The translations under genes were made by a program, and so were the position numbers. Shown here piece after piece: positions 21,317-31,504 of a stretch of 64,000 bases of DNA. The notes below the pieces were generated by a model. It searched no databases. It had not been told where the DNA came from and saw only the letters and a program-made list of their open reading frames with translations. Numbering within the stretch: position 1 is the stretch's first letter; each line of letters starts with the position of its first letter. The DNA is from Prosapia bicincta (taxonomy: Eukaryota > Arthropoda > Insecta > Hemiptera > Cercopidae). The stretch covers positions 104,064,233-104,128,232 of the forward strand of contig JBAIZL010000003.1 of assembly GCA_036971475.1 (NCBI GenBank), given 5' to 3'.

Positions 21317-21558
21317 TTGTAGCCAAATCAAAGTATCCAAAGCTGCCCTGTTAGCAGCCTCTTGTTTTGACTTTGCTCTGCCCTTGAAAGTCTTTTCCTC
21401 TGGCCAACTAATACTTATCTGACCTTCCCAAACCTTTGGCTTTTCTATTCTCTCAAATCTTATTTTAGTTGAAACTGCTCTATTTAGATGAGAAGAAATA
21501 GTCTGGTATAAATTGTTTAAATTACTTTTAGGGTTTGGGAAAAGCTGTACATAATTTT
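21317..21558 (-). CDS. DHX30: DHX30-like gene, exon 6 (dsRNA-binding domain)
   Basis: 242 nt. Minus-strand acceptor TTTTTCAG|AAAATTATG, donor CTACAA|GTTAGTATC. It starts with 2 nt that complete a codon from exon 5 and ends in phase 0. The product covers about residues 174-254: NYVQLFPNPKSNLNNLYQ, KVWEGQISISWPEE, TFKGRAKSKQEAANRAALDT and LIWLQ. The FPNPK opening, the strand ending in WP, and the basic KSKQEAANRAAL helix are those of the N-terminal dsRNA-binding motifs of DHX30, a DEAH helicase of mitochondrial RNA granules. Other dsRNA-binding helicases are possible; the helicase exons that would settle it are not in view. Confidence 0.85.
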
Positions 21559-21800
21559 CTGAAAAACAAAAAGCAAACTGAAAAAGATACTTTCTATGTC
21601 AGAGTATTTGTAAGAGATATTGATAAAACACTATTCTGAGCATATCTTGGCAATGAAATGCAATCAATGGAAGAAAGAGATAACCACAAAGTTTAAACAA
21701 AAGCAACAGAAAACATCACTAAATGTCAAACATGTGTAAAATAAAAATAGTTAAAAATAGATATTTTTTAAAATGTTAAGTGGTAGTATTGAAAAAAATA

Positions 21801-22490
21801 CACTCCAATCCTAGTAATTCAAATTTCGGTAGTAAAAAAATCCTACTTATCCAAAATGATTTAAAAAATGTCAAAACAAGAAATAAATAAATGGCTATAA
21901 GAGAGGTTCATCGAAAAAAGGTAACATTATTTTGTTTACTTTGCAGTGGCCTCAGTGTATTGATCCTTTTGATTAGTCAACCTACAGCAGTTCAGTTTCA
22001 ACGTTTACGGTAAGCAGACAGTAGAATCTGTTTGTCATTTTTGTGTTAAACTTTAATTTTTATAATGGCATCTTCTTCTCTTTAATGAAAACACAAAACA
22101 CTTTTGTTATCGAATAATTGGCACATTCTAAAACGACTTAATGCCTGGGTACCTAGTAAGAAGTGAAGTGTTCATATTCAGTACATAAAGCAGTAAGTTT
22201 ATTTGTTATTATGTTGTTCAATCGTTTCTTTTAAAACATTACATGATAAAAACCTGTTTCAATTAAAAAACATGTTTCAATTGTTAAGTGTTTTCTTTCA
22301 GTTATTACTGTACATAACTAACTCTACTCTTAAAATTAGCCTAAACGTACTTTACAACACAATATAGGCATAGATATAGTCGCATTTACATTGTAGGTAT
22401 ACATAGTACGTGTAAATTCCAGTAATTCAAAAAATTCATTAATTTGGAATGGTAAAACATTTATTACTTTAGATTACAGAGAATGGACTG
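21801..22490. mobile_element. Tigger/pogo-like non-autonomous element
   Basis: 690 bp bounded by TA (21799-21800 and 22491-22492). The ends are CACTCCAATC on the left and, reversed, CAGTCCATTC on the right, with weaker matching inward (TAATTCAAA). No intact transposase was seen. It sits in the intron between exons 5 and 6. Confidence 0.6.
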
Positions 22491-22536
22491 TACTGTGATA
22501 AAAATTATGACTAAAATTTATTTTATTTATACATAC

Positions 22537-22686
22537 GTCTAATTTCTTCATGTTTTTTATCGGTTATTTCAAAATCCTTTTCAGCTTGTTTCAAAAGAGC
22601 CTGTCTTGATGATTTTGTTTCTTTGTGTTGTTCGTTTTGCTTGTTTTTATATGAAATAAAATTTTCTTTTCCATTTAAGTGTATAT
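22537..22686 (-). CDS. DHX30: DHX30-like gene, exon 5
   Basis: 150 nt (2 + 49 codons + 1). Acceptor TTTCCCAATAG, donor AGAC|GTATGT. It encodes IHLNGKENFISYKNKQNEQH and continues through SSRQALLKQAEKDFEITDKK to HEEIR: a polar, probably helical and partly coiled-coil linker rich in Lys, Glu and Gln between the presequence and the RNA-binding domain. The last base plus the two first bases of exon 6 make a Gln codon. Confidence 0.75.
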
Positions 22687-24014
22687 CTATTGGGAAATAC
22701 AAATTATTTCAATTAGAAAGAATTACATAAAAAATTATTGATCTGAAATGAAGATGAACATTGCATAGTAAAAGACATATATTTAATTAATGTATAAGAT
22801 AACCCACACACTCATCACACCCAATTATTAGCCTCATCAATCCACTTTGATATTACCTTACTATCCAATTCTCGTTGTTTTTTTGCATTAATAAATAACC
22901 TCTTTAAGATTTGTTTGAGTTGGAAGAATAAGACCCTCCCTCTCCAATTTTTATACCATTGTTTGATGGTGAGATGTCAGCTGATGAAATCATTAAGTAA
23001 ATCAAGTCAATTTGGTAGTCTCAGCTAAAACCACATCATAAGCACTGAACATAATTAATATCCTACCATTTACCATGGTACTGATGATGAACTGTGCAGT
23101 ACCAAAACCAACCAATTAATATAATTTCCTTCCTTACATATATTTTACTTGAGATTGTATGTAACTAATGACTGATAGATTATTTTATTCCCTTACTAAA
23201 TTAGTATGAAAGTCAACATTTTTGATAACCTGGACTGATATTTTTACATCGGGCAAATTGAGTTAATTCATCATAGCTACCTATAAATATTTTTAAAAAA
23301 TGTTTAGAACACGAAATACTTATTTAAAATATTTCCAATACAAGTATGAATTGAAACAATAAAATCTAGTCAAGGCAGGCAAAACCGTCACCAACAAAGA
23401 TGAAAAGTCTTTAAAGAGAAAATATAAAAAAAAACCTTATTTAAAACTTACAAGAGATAGATCAGTAGATATTGCCCAAAACAAATAGAAAGATGTTAAT
23501 TGAAAATCATTAAAGAAAAATCCAAGGAAGATTTGATGACTTTTAAAAAGAGATATAACAGTCTCACACTATACCCTGCACAAATAATTTATGGAGTAAG
23601 CAACCCCCATTGTATGTAGCCTCCCAGATTCAATCCTATACCTTCATCTGCATAAACTGGACTTAACTGAATAATTTCAACTGATATAACACAGTAAGCT
23701 CTAACGAGATATCAGAAATAAAATAGAATAACTTTCCCAATAACAGTAAGATCAACAAAAATAACACATGGTATTCCAATACAACATAAATCCACAATTA
23801 GGAATAACATTACTTTTACAGAATGGAGTAGCATCTGATGAACATATATCCATGACTCATTATCAGAGGTATTTTTTTTTAACCTTTTAGTAATGAATAA
23901 CAGAAAGTATAACTTATTACCAGCATCTCCTTTCCAGAGAGATTCAAAGTAATTCAAAAAGTTTGAAAAGACAGCCATGTCTGCAATTAGAATTCAAGAC
24001 ACTACCCTCCTTAC
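22687..24014. other. Intron, nothing recognised
   Basis: 1.3 kb of AT-rich intron between exons 4 and 5. No transposon terminus or open frame of note. Confidence 0.5.
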
Positions 24015-24032
24015 CTTGATTGGCAGAATCAT
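24015..24032 (-). CDS. DHX30: DHX30-like gene, 18-nt microexon (exon 4)
   Basis: Between the minus-strand acceptor TTTATTGTAG and donor GTAAGG lies ATGATTCTGCCAATCAAG. With the G from exon 3 and the AT from exon 5 it reads D-D-S-A-N-Q-D. Length 18 is a multiple of three, and skipping it also preserves the frame (G + AT gives Asp), so it could be a cassette exon. Confidence 0.5.
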
Positions 24033-24648
24033 CTACAATAAAAACTAAATGCAATATAGTAATTAGATAACAATGTTTCTTTTAACATTCTAAAACAGGA
24101 CCTTTAAACGGTTTAGATATTCTCGCCTCTGAAAAAACGATACTTTGAAAGACCCAAAAGAGGAAAACTCTCTTTAATTCATGGGACTTCTACTAAGGGA
24201 AGCTAATGCTGTTTTACATTCTGTTCCCTGTAAAACAGTTATCCAGGATAAGATGTGTAATAATGTTTAATACCCCAGTACCAATTCCAAGCCTAAGGAG
24301 TAACCACTCCCATAACCGAGGTGGTGGTGAAGGTGCAAAAGAAGTCTCTTTATATTAGTAAATTTAGCAAAAGTGGAGAATCTATTTTAGGGCTTCTATA
24401 AATTCATACAAGTACACTTTTTTGCCCCAGATCTAAGGAAATAATCCTGAATACAAATGAAGTTACCCAACGGTCAACAGCAAAAGACTAAGATATGGTT
24501 ATTTCAATGAAGTTGTATTTTTAAGAGAAAAGTTAGATATAACAGTATATAGCCTTAATCTTAATTATGAATTTGCGTTTTAGTACATCGGTTTAGTTTC
24601 CATGAAATTATTAATTAATTCATATTAACCACAATGTTATTAGAATTA

Positions 24649-25509
24649 CAGCAGAACTCAAATTATCCGAATCAATTGGGGCCGGGCCCCATTTGGATAA
24701 ACAAAAATTCTGATAGTTGGTTTTTTTCAAAGAAAACGTCAAAGAATTAATTACTACATGTATGTTGAAAATGGAAGAAAAAAACTATATTTTTGTATAA
24801 GCTTCTGAACTAAGTTTATTCATAAAAATTCGGACCCAAAATTGGGTTTCTTATAGAATGTTGTTGCAAAAGCCACTTGAAACGGCATCTTCTAATTCTT
24901 TGTTTTTGCTGCCTCCATTAATTTTCCTGAAAAAACATTCATCCTCATTTTCGAGCATTGAAATGAAGTTTGAAATTTTTTAATGTTTGACAGTTTGAGA
25001 TCTTGAATCGTTATTGAACACGGTGTACCTATTAGTCAACTGTTCACCAGTATCTACTTTATCTGAATGGTCAATAATTAGTTTATCCACTAATGCTAAG
25101 ACAACTTGTTTTTTTTTATTTTATAAGCCATGACGAGCAATGTAAAGCACTCACTATTTAAACACATACTAATGCAAACGTTCCATCAAAGTAGCAGGTA
25201 AAAGACACACTGAGTGAATGATCAAAATGATTAGTGACAATTGTGTCGGCACGGGCCCTTGGCAACAGTCAACAGTCAACTCTACAAACCTGCACTGAGA
25301 CTGTGACTCAGCATCCAAGGGCTCCAGGTAAACTTGTTTTGTGGAGAAAAGGCAAATAGCACATGCAGACCGAATCATTATTTTGGAAATCGCAGTATGT
25401 TTCTGCAATTAATTTTGTTTCTTAATTTCTGAACATTATTTTGTCTTAATTTTCTGAAAATCTGAAAGCAATTTGGATACTCAGAGTTCAGAGAGTTGGA
25501 ATTCTACTG
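24649..25509. mobile_element. Tigger/pogo-like element, decayed
   Basis: 861 bp with ends CAGCAGAACTC on the left and, reversed, CAGTAGAATTC on the right. It is preceded by TA (24647-24648) and followed by TG at 25510, probably a mutated TA. The minus strand contains a broken acidic frame (INGGSKNKELEDAVSS, MLENEDECFF) that may be a transposase C-terminus; the match is weak. Confidence 0.55.
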
Positions 25510-25835
25510 TGATAATCTTTTTAACACATTATTTCTTTATTATTTTATTTTAAAACAACTTTAAATTAATCTCTTTGACTAAACTGAAATGCCTGGCACT
25601 AACAGTTGATTCCATAACTATGATCTATAAATCTAAGCTATGGTCTGGATTTTAATCCTGATTTAATACAATACTCTATTAATTTTAATATAATTTACAC
25701 AATCTATTTTAAGAATACAAAAAGTATAATACTATCATTGGACTGAATACTTTACATCTGTAGTAGATAGCCAATGTGTTAATGCAAAATTTTGATGGCA
25801 TCACATAAATTAATTGTAATATTATTACTAATTAC

Positions 25836-25925
25836 CTTCAACTGATCTCTTTACCAAGCCGCCATTATCTGCTACTAAGGGTTGATTGGATACTTCTGTT
25901 CCATAATATCTACTGTGAAATAATT
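25836..25925 (-). CDS. DHX30: DHX30-like gene, exon 3
   Basis: 90 nt (2 + 29 codons + 1). Acceptor TACATTTTCAG, donor GAAG|GTAATT. It encodes LFHSRYYGTEVSNQPLVADN and GGLVKRSVE. This is N-terminal sequence, downstream of the basic presequence region and without a recognisable domain. Phases fit exon 2 (A + AA gives Lys) and exon 4. Confidence 0.7.
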
Positions 25926-26196
25926 CTGAAAATGTATAAACCTGACTTGGAAAAAACATTACTAATATCAATTGAAAAAACATATAAAGATTTTTTCTTC
26001 ATAATATTCTTTAAAAATATTCTAAAATGTAACTTATGGTAATAATTAGTATATATATATATATATATATATATTTTTTAGGTTAGTTTTGGTTGGTAAA
26101 GATTATTTAGATTTTTTGGACTAGGAGACTGACAGACTTACCTTGGTAAGAGTCCACACTGTAGTCTTGAAATAGAAACACATAAAAGCACTTAAA

Positions 26197-26236
26197 CAAT
26201 GATATATTTCAACCACACAGTGGTCTTTATCAATCG
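26197..26236 (-). ncRNA. Hammerhead-like motif, PLE-3 left arm
   Basis: Same elements as at 6853-6892, with helix II closing GACCAC-TGT-GTGGTT (one G-U pair) before GAA and ATATAT-C. Confidence 0.55.
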
Positions 26237-26342
26237 AAGAGAAAACACAAAAAGAAATATGAGAGAATGAAATAAAATAAATATAAGTTGTAATCACAGA
26301 TTGTGTAGAAGAGAAATCAGATGACACAGATGCACAGATTAA

Positions 26343-26382
<40 letters not shown>

Positions 26383-26454
26383 TGTTTCCATGAGCATATG
26401 AGTGATTATAGTTTATATAAGTCTGTCAGAGGAAAAGAGATAAGGTTATTGGAG

Positions 26455-26545
<91 letters not shown>
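26455..26545 (+). repeat. Poly(A) tract of 91 nt
   Basis: Uninterrupted A run inside the left palindrome arm, mirrored by 93 T at 27050-27142. It generates false poly-Lys frames. Confidence 0.95.
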
Positions 26546-26550
<5 letters not shown>

Positions 26551-26769
26551 TTATCTGATGTTGAGGTTAGGGGATTCTCTGGACTTGGTATACCACTGGT
26601 ATGATAGTTCCCACCTTCTCAGTTCTGAGGGATTGCAATCAGGGGGGAGTGATTTAATTATTTTTGTGGTATAGCAGTCATCAAAAGTTGCGATGTTGTG
26701 ACTCGCAGCATGTTGAGCTGTTGGTCTATCCATATTCATAATTTTAACATCATGTCTATGGCCATTCAT
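26551..26769 (-). pseudogene. PLE-3 endonuclease C-terminal fragment, left arm
   Basis: 72 codons starting RMNGHRHDVKIMNMDRPTAQ in context, with the HAASH histidines, and ending PNLNIR before the stop. This is the end of a PLE-type GIY-YIG domain: an R..GHRxD helix, AQH, and an RRWE helix. The GIY and YIG strands are lost because the copy begins at the palindrome centre. Confidence 0.6.
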
Positions 26770-26825
26770 TCTGATATTCAGACCATCCGTGGTCAGGCCT
26801 GACCACGGATGGTCTGAATATCAGA

Positions 26826-27044
26826 ATGAATGGCCATAGACATGATGTTAAAATTATGAATATGGATAGACCAACAGCTCAACATGCTGCGAGTCACAAC
26901 ATCGCAACTTTTGATGACTGCTATACCACAAAAATAATTAAATCACTCCCCCCTGATTGCAATCCCTCAGAACTGAGAAGGTGGGAACTATCATACCAGT
27001 GGTATACCAAGTCCAGAGAATCCCCTAACCTCAACATCAGATAA
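26826..27044 (+). pseudogene. PLE-3 endonuclease C-terminal fragment, right arm
   Basis: Identical 72-codon frame to the one at 26551-26769 on the opposite strand. The complete identity of the two frames shows that the palindrome is young, or that its arms are kept identical. Confidence 0.6.

Positions 27045-27049
<5 letters not shown>

Positions 27050-27142
<93 letters not shown>
27050..27142 (+). repeat. Poly(T) tract of 93 nt
   Basis: Mirror of the poly(A) at 26455-26545, two bases longer. Confidence 0.95.
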
Positions 27143-27214
27143 CTCCAATAACCTTATCTCTTTTCCTCTGACAGACTTATATAAACTATAATCACTCATA
27201 TGCTCATGGAAACA

Positions 27215-27270
<56 letters not shown>

Positions 27271-27376
27271 TTAATCTGTGCATCTGTGTCATCTGATTTC
27301 TCTTCTACACAATCTGTGATTACAACTTATATTTATTTTATTTCATTCTCTCATATTTCTTTTTGTGTTTTCTCTT

Positions 27377-27416
27377 CGATTGATAAAGACCACTGTGTGG
27401 TTGAAATATATCATTG
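27377..27416 (+). ncRNA. Hammerhead-like motif, PLE-3 right arm
   Basis: Helix I CGAT (27377-27380) with ATTG (27413-27416), core TGATAA plus A, helix II GACCAC-TGT-GTGGTT, GAA, ATATAT, C. Confidence 0.55.
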
Positions 27417-27501
27417 TTTAAGTGCTTTTATGTGTTTCTATTTCAAGACTACAGTGTGGACTCTTACCAAGGTAAGTCTGTCAGTCTCCTAGTCCAAAAA
27501 A

Positions 27502-27578
<77 letters not shown>

Positions 27579-27692
27579 TTACTTCTTTAATGTGCACAGT
27601 AAACTTGAAAATTTTTATTACACTTTTGCTATTACTTGCGACCAGACTTTTTGTTAACTAAAAGTTGTTAAATTGTTAAAACTTACACATGG

Positions 27693-27726
27693 AGGAAACG
27701 TTTTTGTCTTACGACTTCTTCAGCCT
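27693..27726 (-). ncRNA. Hammerhead-like motif, PLE-5
   Basis: Helix I AGG with CCT, core CTGAAGA plus A, helix II GTC-GTAA-GAC, AAA in place of GAA, helix III AACGTT, then T. The changed G should weaken or abolish activity. Confidence 0.5.
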
Positions 27727-27850
27727 TGTATTTTTGCCGCTAGGAATGCTGCAGTTGCGCTTCCTCAGTACCATTATTTTGAAAGTTAGAAGTGATGTGT
27801 TCGAAGAGTATGTGTGATCTGTACCGTGTTTGTTCATTTAAGATATCATT

Positions 27851-28246
27851 TTAATGTGTGTTGCTATGTCTATATATTTCATACTGTTCTAGTGTGTTTA
27901 ATTTATGGCCTTTGTTGCATGTGTGGAGGATGCTCATGTTATTTTCCATACTTTTGCATGAGTGTTTAGTGTCCATGAGGTGATTTGTGAAGGTGGATTC
28001 AATAGTAGTGTGCAGTGCGCTTTTGTGCCCTTTATATCTTTCGGCAAAAGATCTGCCTGTTTGTCCAATATAGAACTTATTGCAGTTGTTGCATTTTAGT
28101 TTGTATACTCCTGGGTTATTGTATGTGTTGGTATTGTTATTAATGCTGTATCTGATAGCCGTTTGGCTTTTATTTGTTGTTCTGTAAGCTAGTAATAGCA
28201 AAAGTGTAAGAAGAATTAACAACCAGCTCGTCATGAACAGCAACAA
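27851..28246 (-). pseudogene. PLE-5 GIY-YIG endonuclease fragment
   Basis: A 131-codon frame. After a hydrophobic start unlike PLEs (probably junction sequence) it reads LLAYRTTNKSQTAI, the usual PLE pre-endonuclease segment, then NNPGVYKLKCNNCNKFYIGQ, TGRSFAERYKGHKSAL and TNHLMDTKHSC. The last residues, LEQYEIYRHSNTH, are the terminal helix. The GIY (here GVY), YIG, Arg and Lys positions are kept. The reverse transcriptase is absent. Confidence 0.8.
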
Positions 28247-28614
28247 GATTTCAATATTTGAAAATTTTACTAAATCTTTTGAAGAGGATGCATACTAACA
28301 TTGAATTATGAGAAATTTACAATTTATTGGACAGCTACCTATGCGAGCTGAAGTTTATATGACTTGGTCAACACAACAATATATAATAATTATACAGTTC
28401 CCATAGTGGTACTAAGTCTGTGATTATTGATCAGTTGCAATATAACATACTTAAGAATCTCCTGTTCTACAGGCAAAGATGTTTCATTTTACGCTGTTAA
28501 CCAAAATGACTGAATCATGGCCACAAATCTAGTACCCACTACAGCACAAGACTTTCAACTTATGACAAATCATGTAACTAATATTTTCAGGATTTTTATA
28601 CTCTGATTGAATCA

Positions 28615-29365
28615 TATACTATTTATTATTATTAACTTCCTTCTATTAGCTCACACTCTCCTGATATATGTGTTATACAAATTTTTAATCGTTAACAAAA
28701 TACGTTTTTATTCATCCAATCAAATTCAAATCCATTATTTTTAACCTATAATGGATGCCAATTGATGTTAATACAGTTTTGCCAAATATTTATTCAATAA
28801 TTAAATTACAAATAATTTGGAGGGTCTAGGTCGGATTAGAACTGAGTATCTTCATGTTCGAAGTTTAGCACTTTTTGGCACTGAGCTAACTTTCCATAGC
28901 TAGAAATGAACTTCTCAATGATCTGTATGAAAAACCTACATTCGGACTTTTCGGAAAGTTCGGATAGTCAAAAACTATTGTTAAAGTGATTAATTAAATT
29001 GTTGCCATGATTTCCACACAATATCATAAATAATGCTCTATGATTAAAAATGAATGGAAAGGATACAATAAACAGATTGGATTAACGATATCGCTACCTT
29101 GCTTCACAAACAGACAATGCGAAAGGAAAGCAAAAAAAAAAAAACTACAACACAATGCAAGCGACGAAAAAAAGAAAACGTATAAATAGTAACAAACAAA
29201 AATAATAATCCAACACCTCTATTTTGCCACTTAATATTGTTATTCTGACATATGTATATACATATTTATGTTAATTGTAATTATATTTAAAAAAATAATA
29301 CAATTTTTCTTTGTTGATTTAAGTAGGAATTGACTTTTAAAAATATTTTTTATATTACTTTATTT
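28615..29365. repeat. Dispersed repeat, copy B
   Basis: Aligns with 19450-21220 without the mariner. It carries about 200 bp (29083-29297) not in copy A and a stretch at 28958-28999 that matches the 3' end of PLE-8 (AAGTTCGGATAGTCA). The two copies allow the mariner insertion to be dated relative to the repeat. Confidence 0.6.
28820..28903 (-). repeat. tRNA-like segment, possible SINE head
   Basis: On the minus strand, GTTAGCTCAGTGCC resembles a Pol III A box, and CAGTTCTAATCC resembles a B box about 40 nt later. Downstream the sequence ends in TTAATAATAATAAAT. The cloverleaf is degenerate, so this is not a working tRNA gene. Confidence 0.3.
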
Positions 29366-29639
29366 CTAACATGAACATTTTGAGCAATGAAAATGTTAGA
29401 TATTTATATTATGACACACAAATATGAGACATATTATAAAACTAGTAGTTAATGTTCTGAAGTAATAAGTTAGAAATTTTAAGGAAAGAGCTGACAAAGA
29501 AAGCAAATTAAAAGTGGACAAAGAGAGCATGACAATTGTAAATGTCAGTTTAGTGTTATAAATCAGTTTTAAGTACTGCGTTTTGAGCTTCAGAGGAGTG
29601 CAGATGTGTTTGTTACTTAATGAGTTACTTAATTTATCC

Positions 29640-30900
29640 AGGTAAGGCTCACTAAGGCCATTCTTGGCTTTGTCTCCTAATTTGACAATGAATTCTGAAT
29701 ATATTTCATCAGTACTCGCAGGTTTCTTAAGTTTAGCTTATGCTAGAGCTAATTCTAGTTCGGTGATTGTAAAAGACGATGTAAAGAGTTTGTGTCTCTT
29801 CTCTTCAAAGCAAGATGTAATTGGTGTTTTTGCAGAGTCTTAATGACGGTTTTATCTTAGTGCATTTGCAGTTTCAAATGGTTCTGTGAGGGATTTTCTT
29901 GAGTACTGTATTGGCTGTCAAAATTTTTTTGGGGCATGGTTATTTAGCCGAGATATATATCAATGGGCTTTGGTGCTATCCTTCTGATAGTCTAAATTAG
30001 CAATAATAGATTTCAAGGCCAATCATTTGGACCATCTTTACTTCGTGGTGTAATTTAGCTTGGTGTTTTCTAAGAGCTTTTGTTCTTTCGTCTATTTTAC
30101 GTGATCGATTGCGCGGATCTTTAGCGAGGTTAGTGTTGCTTTCCAGTGGGGTCTAAACCTCTTTACTTACTCTCTGGGTTTACATTGAACAGGGCATTTG
30201 ATACTTATTTGATTTATAAGGCTGGTAGCTTTCTCGGGTATTTCTGGAAGCGCTAAAATACTCAGAGCCTCATCTGTAACCCTTCGATATTTGCTCCAGT
30301 CTGCTTTCTTAAAATTCCATCTGGGAGCTCGGGTATTTATGTATTCGGTTTTATTTTTCCCAATGGTTATGAGTATAGCTCTGTGGCCGCAACCACCTGC
30401 ATACTCTAGTAGTTTTGCATTGGTTTTGTCAGCAATATTTAGATAGGTTATTACTCAGTCCAGTCTCGATAAATTTCCAGTATATGATAAGAATGTTAGA
30501 GGGGTGTCTATGACTTGGAGTTGGTTGTTATCGATTAATTCTTAGGTTATCCTTCCAACCAGTGACAAATGTGTATAGCCCCATCTCGCTGACGGACTGT
30601 TAAAATCTCCAATAATTATGCTATTGGGTTGGATGGTTCTCTCTATTTCTTCAAAAGATGGTGTGTTTCCTGGGGGATTATAGACTGACGATTTTAAAAT
30701 GTTTGTTTTTCCATGTTTCAATCAAAACAGCTTTCAGTTTCACTTGAATAGTTAAACTTTAACATTGTTAAGGCCTCCTGCATTCCAGAAGGTGATGCGA
30801 AGGCTAGTGTCGGAGCCCTGAAAAGGGCGATTTTGAGTAAGACTCATAGTCATTCTGATCAGCGTGTTTAGAGGCGAAACTTTGGTTCATCGTTTAGATT
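29640..30900 (-). pseudogene. LINE endonuclease to RT-start fragment, decayed
   Basis: On the minus strand the frame begins LRITFWNAGGLNNVK near 30810 (endonuclease start). It continues IIIGDFNSPSARWGYTHLSL (30640-30570), VIDTPLTFLSYTGN, GCGHRAILITIG (the catalytic His region) and PRWNFKKADWSKYRR (about 30330-30290). Near 29790-29660 it reads FTITELELAL and KLKKPASTDEIYSEF, the start of the reverse transcriptase. Several in-frame stops interrupt it and the RT core is missing. The family is Jockey/CR1-like and differs from the two LINEs at 10281 and 18332. Confidence 0.75.
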
Positions 30901-31232
30901 ACGCAGGAGGCACAACGAGCAGCTGATCAACATCACTCCCTGTCGCAATCTTATAAAACTATAAGCCATAACTACCTAACTAAAATAAATTAACTCTTGA
31001 TTACAAGTAATACAAGTGTATGCTTAATAGTAAATATAAAAAACTTCCAATTAATTATATATGTGATAAAGTTGATAGTAGCACAGAAAAGGCTCACATC
31101 TTCCTTGAAAATTAAGACAATAACATCTCATTTCCAAACAGCATAGCTTAGGCTATATAATTGTTTAAAAGGTTGTTTTATGCATAACTAACATATTATA
31201 ATAGCAATAAGTAACAAACATGAAACACTTAC

Positions 31233-31402
31233 TATTTTGTTGACAAAGTATGGCCTCAGAAGTGTAATTTCTTAGATGTAGTGTTCTAAGTGGAAATGTC
31301 TTGAGATGACATTTCAAATGTTTCAACTTAGTATTGAGAATGTTTGTTTGACAAAATCTTTCATCCCTAGAGTAATACCTCAAGTTAGAACTATGAGAAG
31401 GT
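31233..31402 (-). CDS. DHX30: DHX30-like gene, exon 2
   Basis: 170 nt (1 + 56 codons + 1). Acceptor CTATGTTTTAG|ACC, donor AATA|GTAAGTG. A second possible acceptor lies upstream (ATTTTTAG|AAACC), but the nearer one keeps the phase with exon 1 (TT + A). It encodes PSHSSNLRYYSRDERFCQTN and ends LRTLHLRNYTSEAILCQQN. The segment is basic and rich in Arg, Leu, Ser and Tyr (RYYSR, LRNYTSEA), typical of a mitochondrial targeting region. Confidence 0.7.
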
Positions 31403-31504
31403 CTAAAACATAGTTTATAAACACAGGTTTCTAAAAATTACTGATAATAAAATAAGGTTAATACATATAGATACAAGAAAACAACTACTTTCAAAGTACT
31501 ATTA

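Larger units (their letters stand above)
26049..27578. mobile_element. PLE-3: spacer-less 1.4-kb palindrome of two Penelope-like copies
   Basis: The arms 26109-26797 and 26798-27504 are reverse complements meeting at AGGCCT with no spacer. Each arm carries the end of a GIY-YIG frame, a 91-93-nt A/T homopolymer, a (TA)n tract, 3' untranslated sequence with a hammerhead-like motif, and an outer end joined to (TA)n (26049-26075 and 27503-27577). The arms differ visibly only in the lengths of the simple repeats. The left side has an extra TTTTTAGGTTAG segment, exactly as in the smaller PLE-3 foldback at 6700-7068. Confidence 0.85.
27579..28260 (-). mobile_element. PLE-5: 5'-truncated Penelope-like element
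   Basis: The minus-strand element ends at the (TA)n tract of the PLE-3 palindrome. It contains a GIY-YIG frame (28246-27851), then a 3' region with a hammerhead-like motif. The segment near 28231-28252 (CATGAACAGCAACAAGATTT) recurs at about 50318-50337, so a related fragment lies there. Confidence 0.75.

Noticed and set aside
26398..26604. Frame with a poly-lysine tract (also 26921-27292)
   Set aside because: Translation of the 91-93-nt homopolymer and (TA)n in the PLE-3 palindrome.
26109..27504. Pure assembly artefact for the palindrome
   Set aside because: Not accepted as the sole explanation because the independent PLE-3 foldback at 6700-7068 has the same asymmetric outer ends; it remains possible and is listed for checking.
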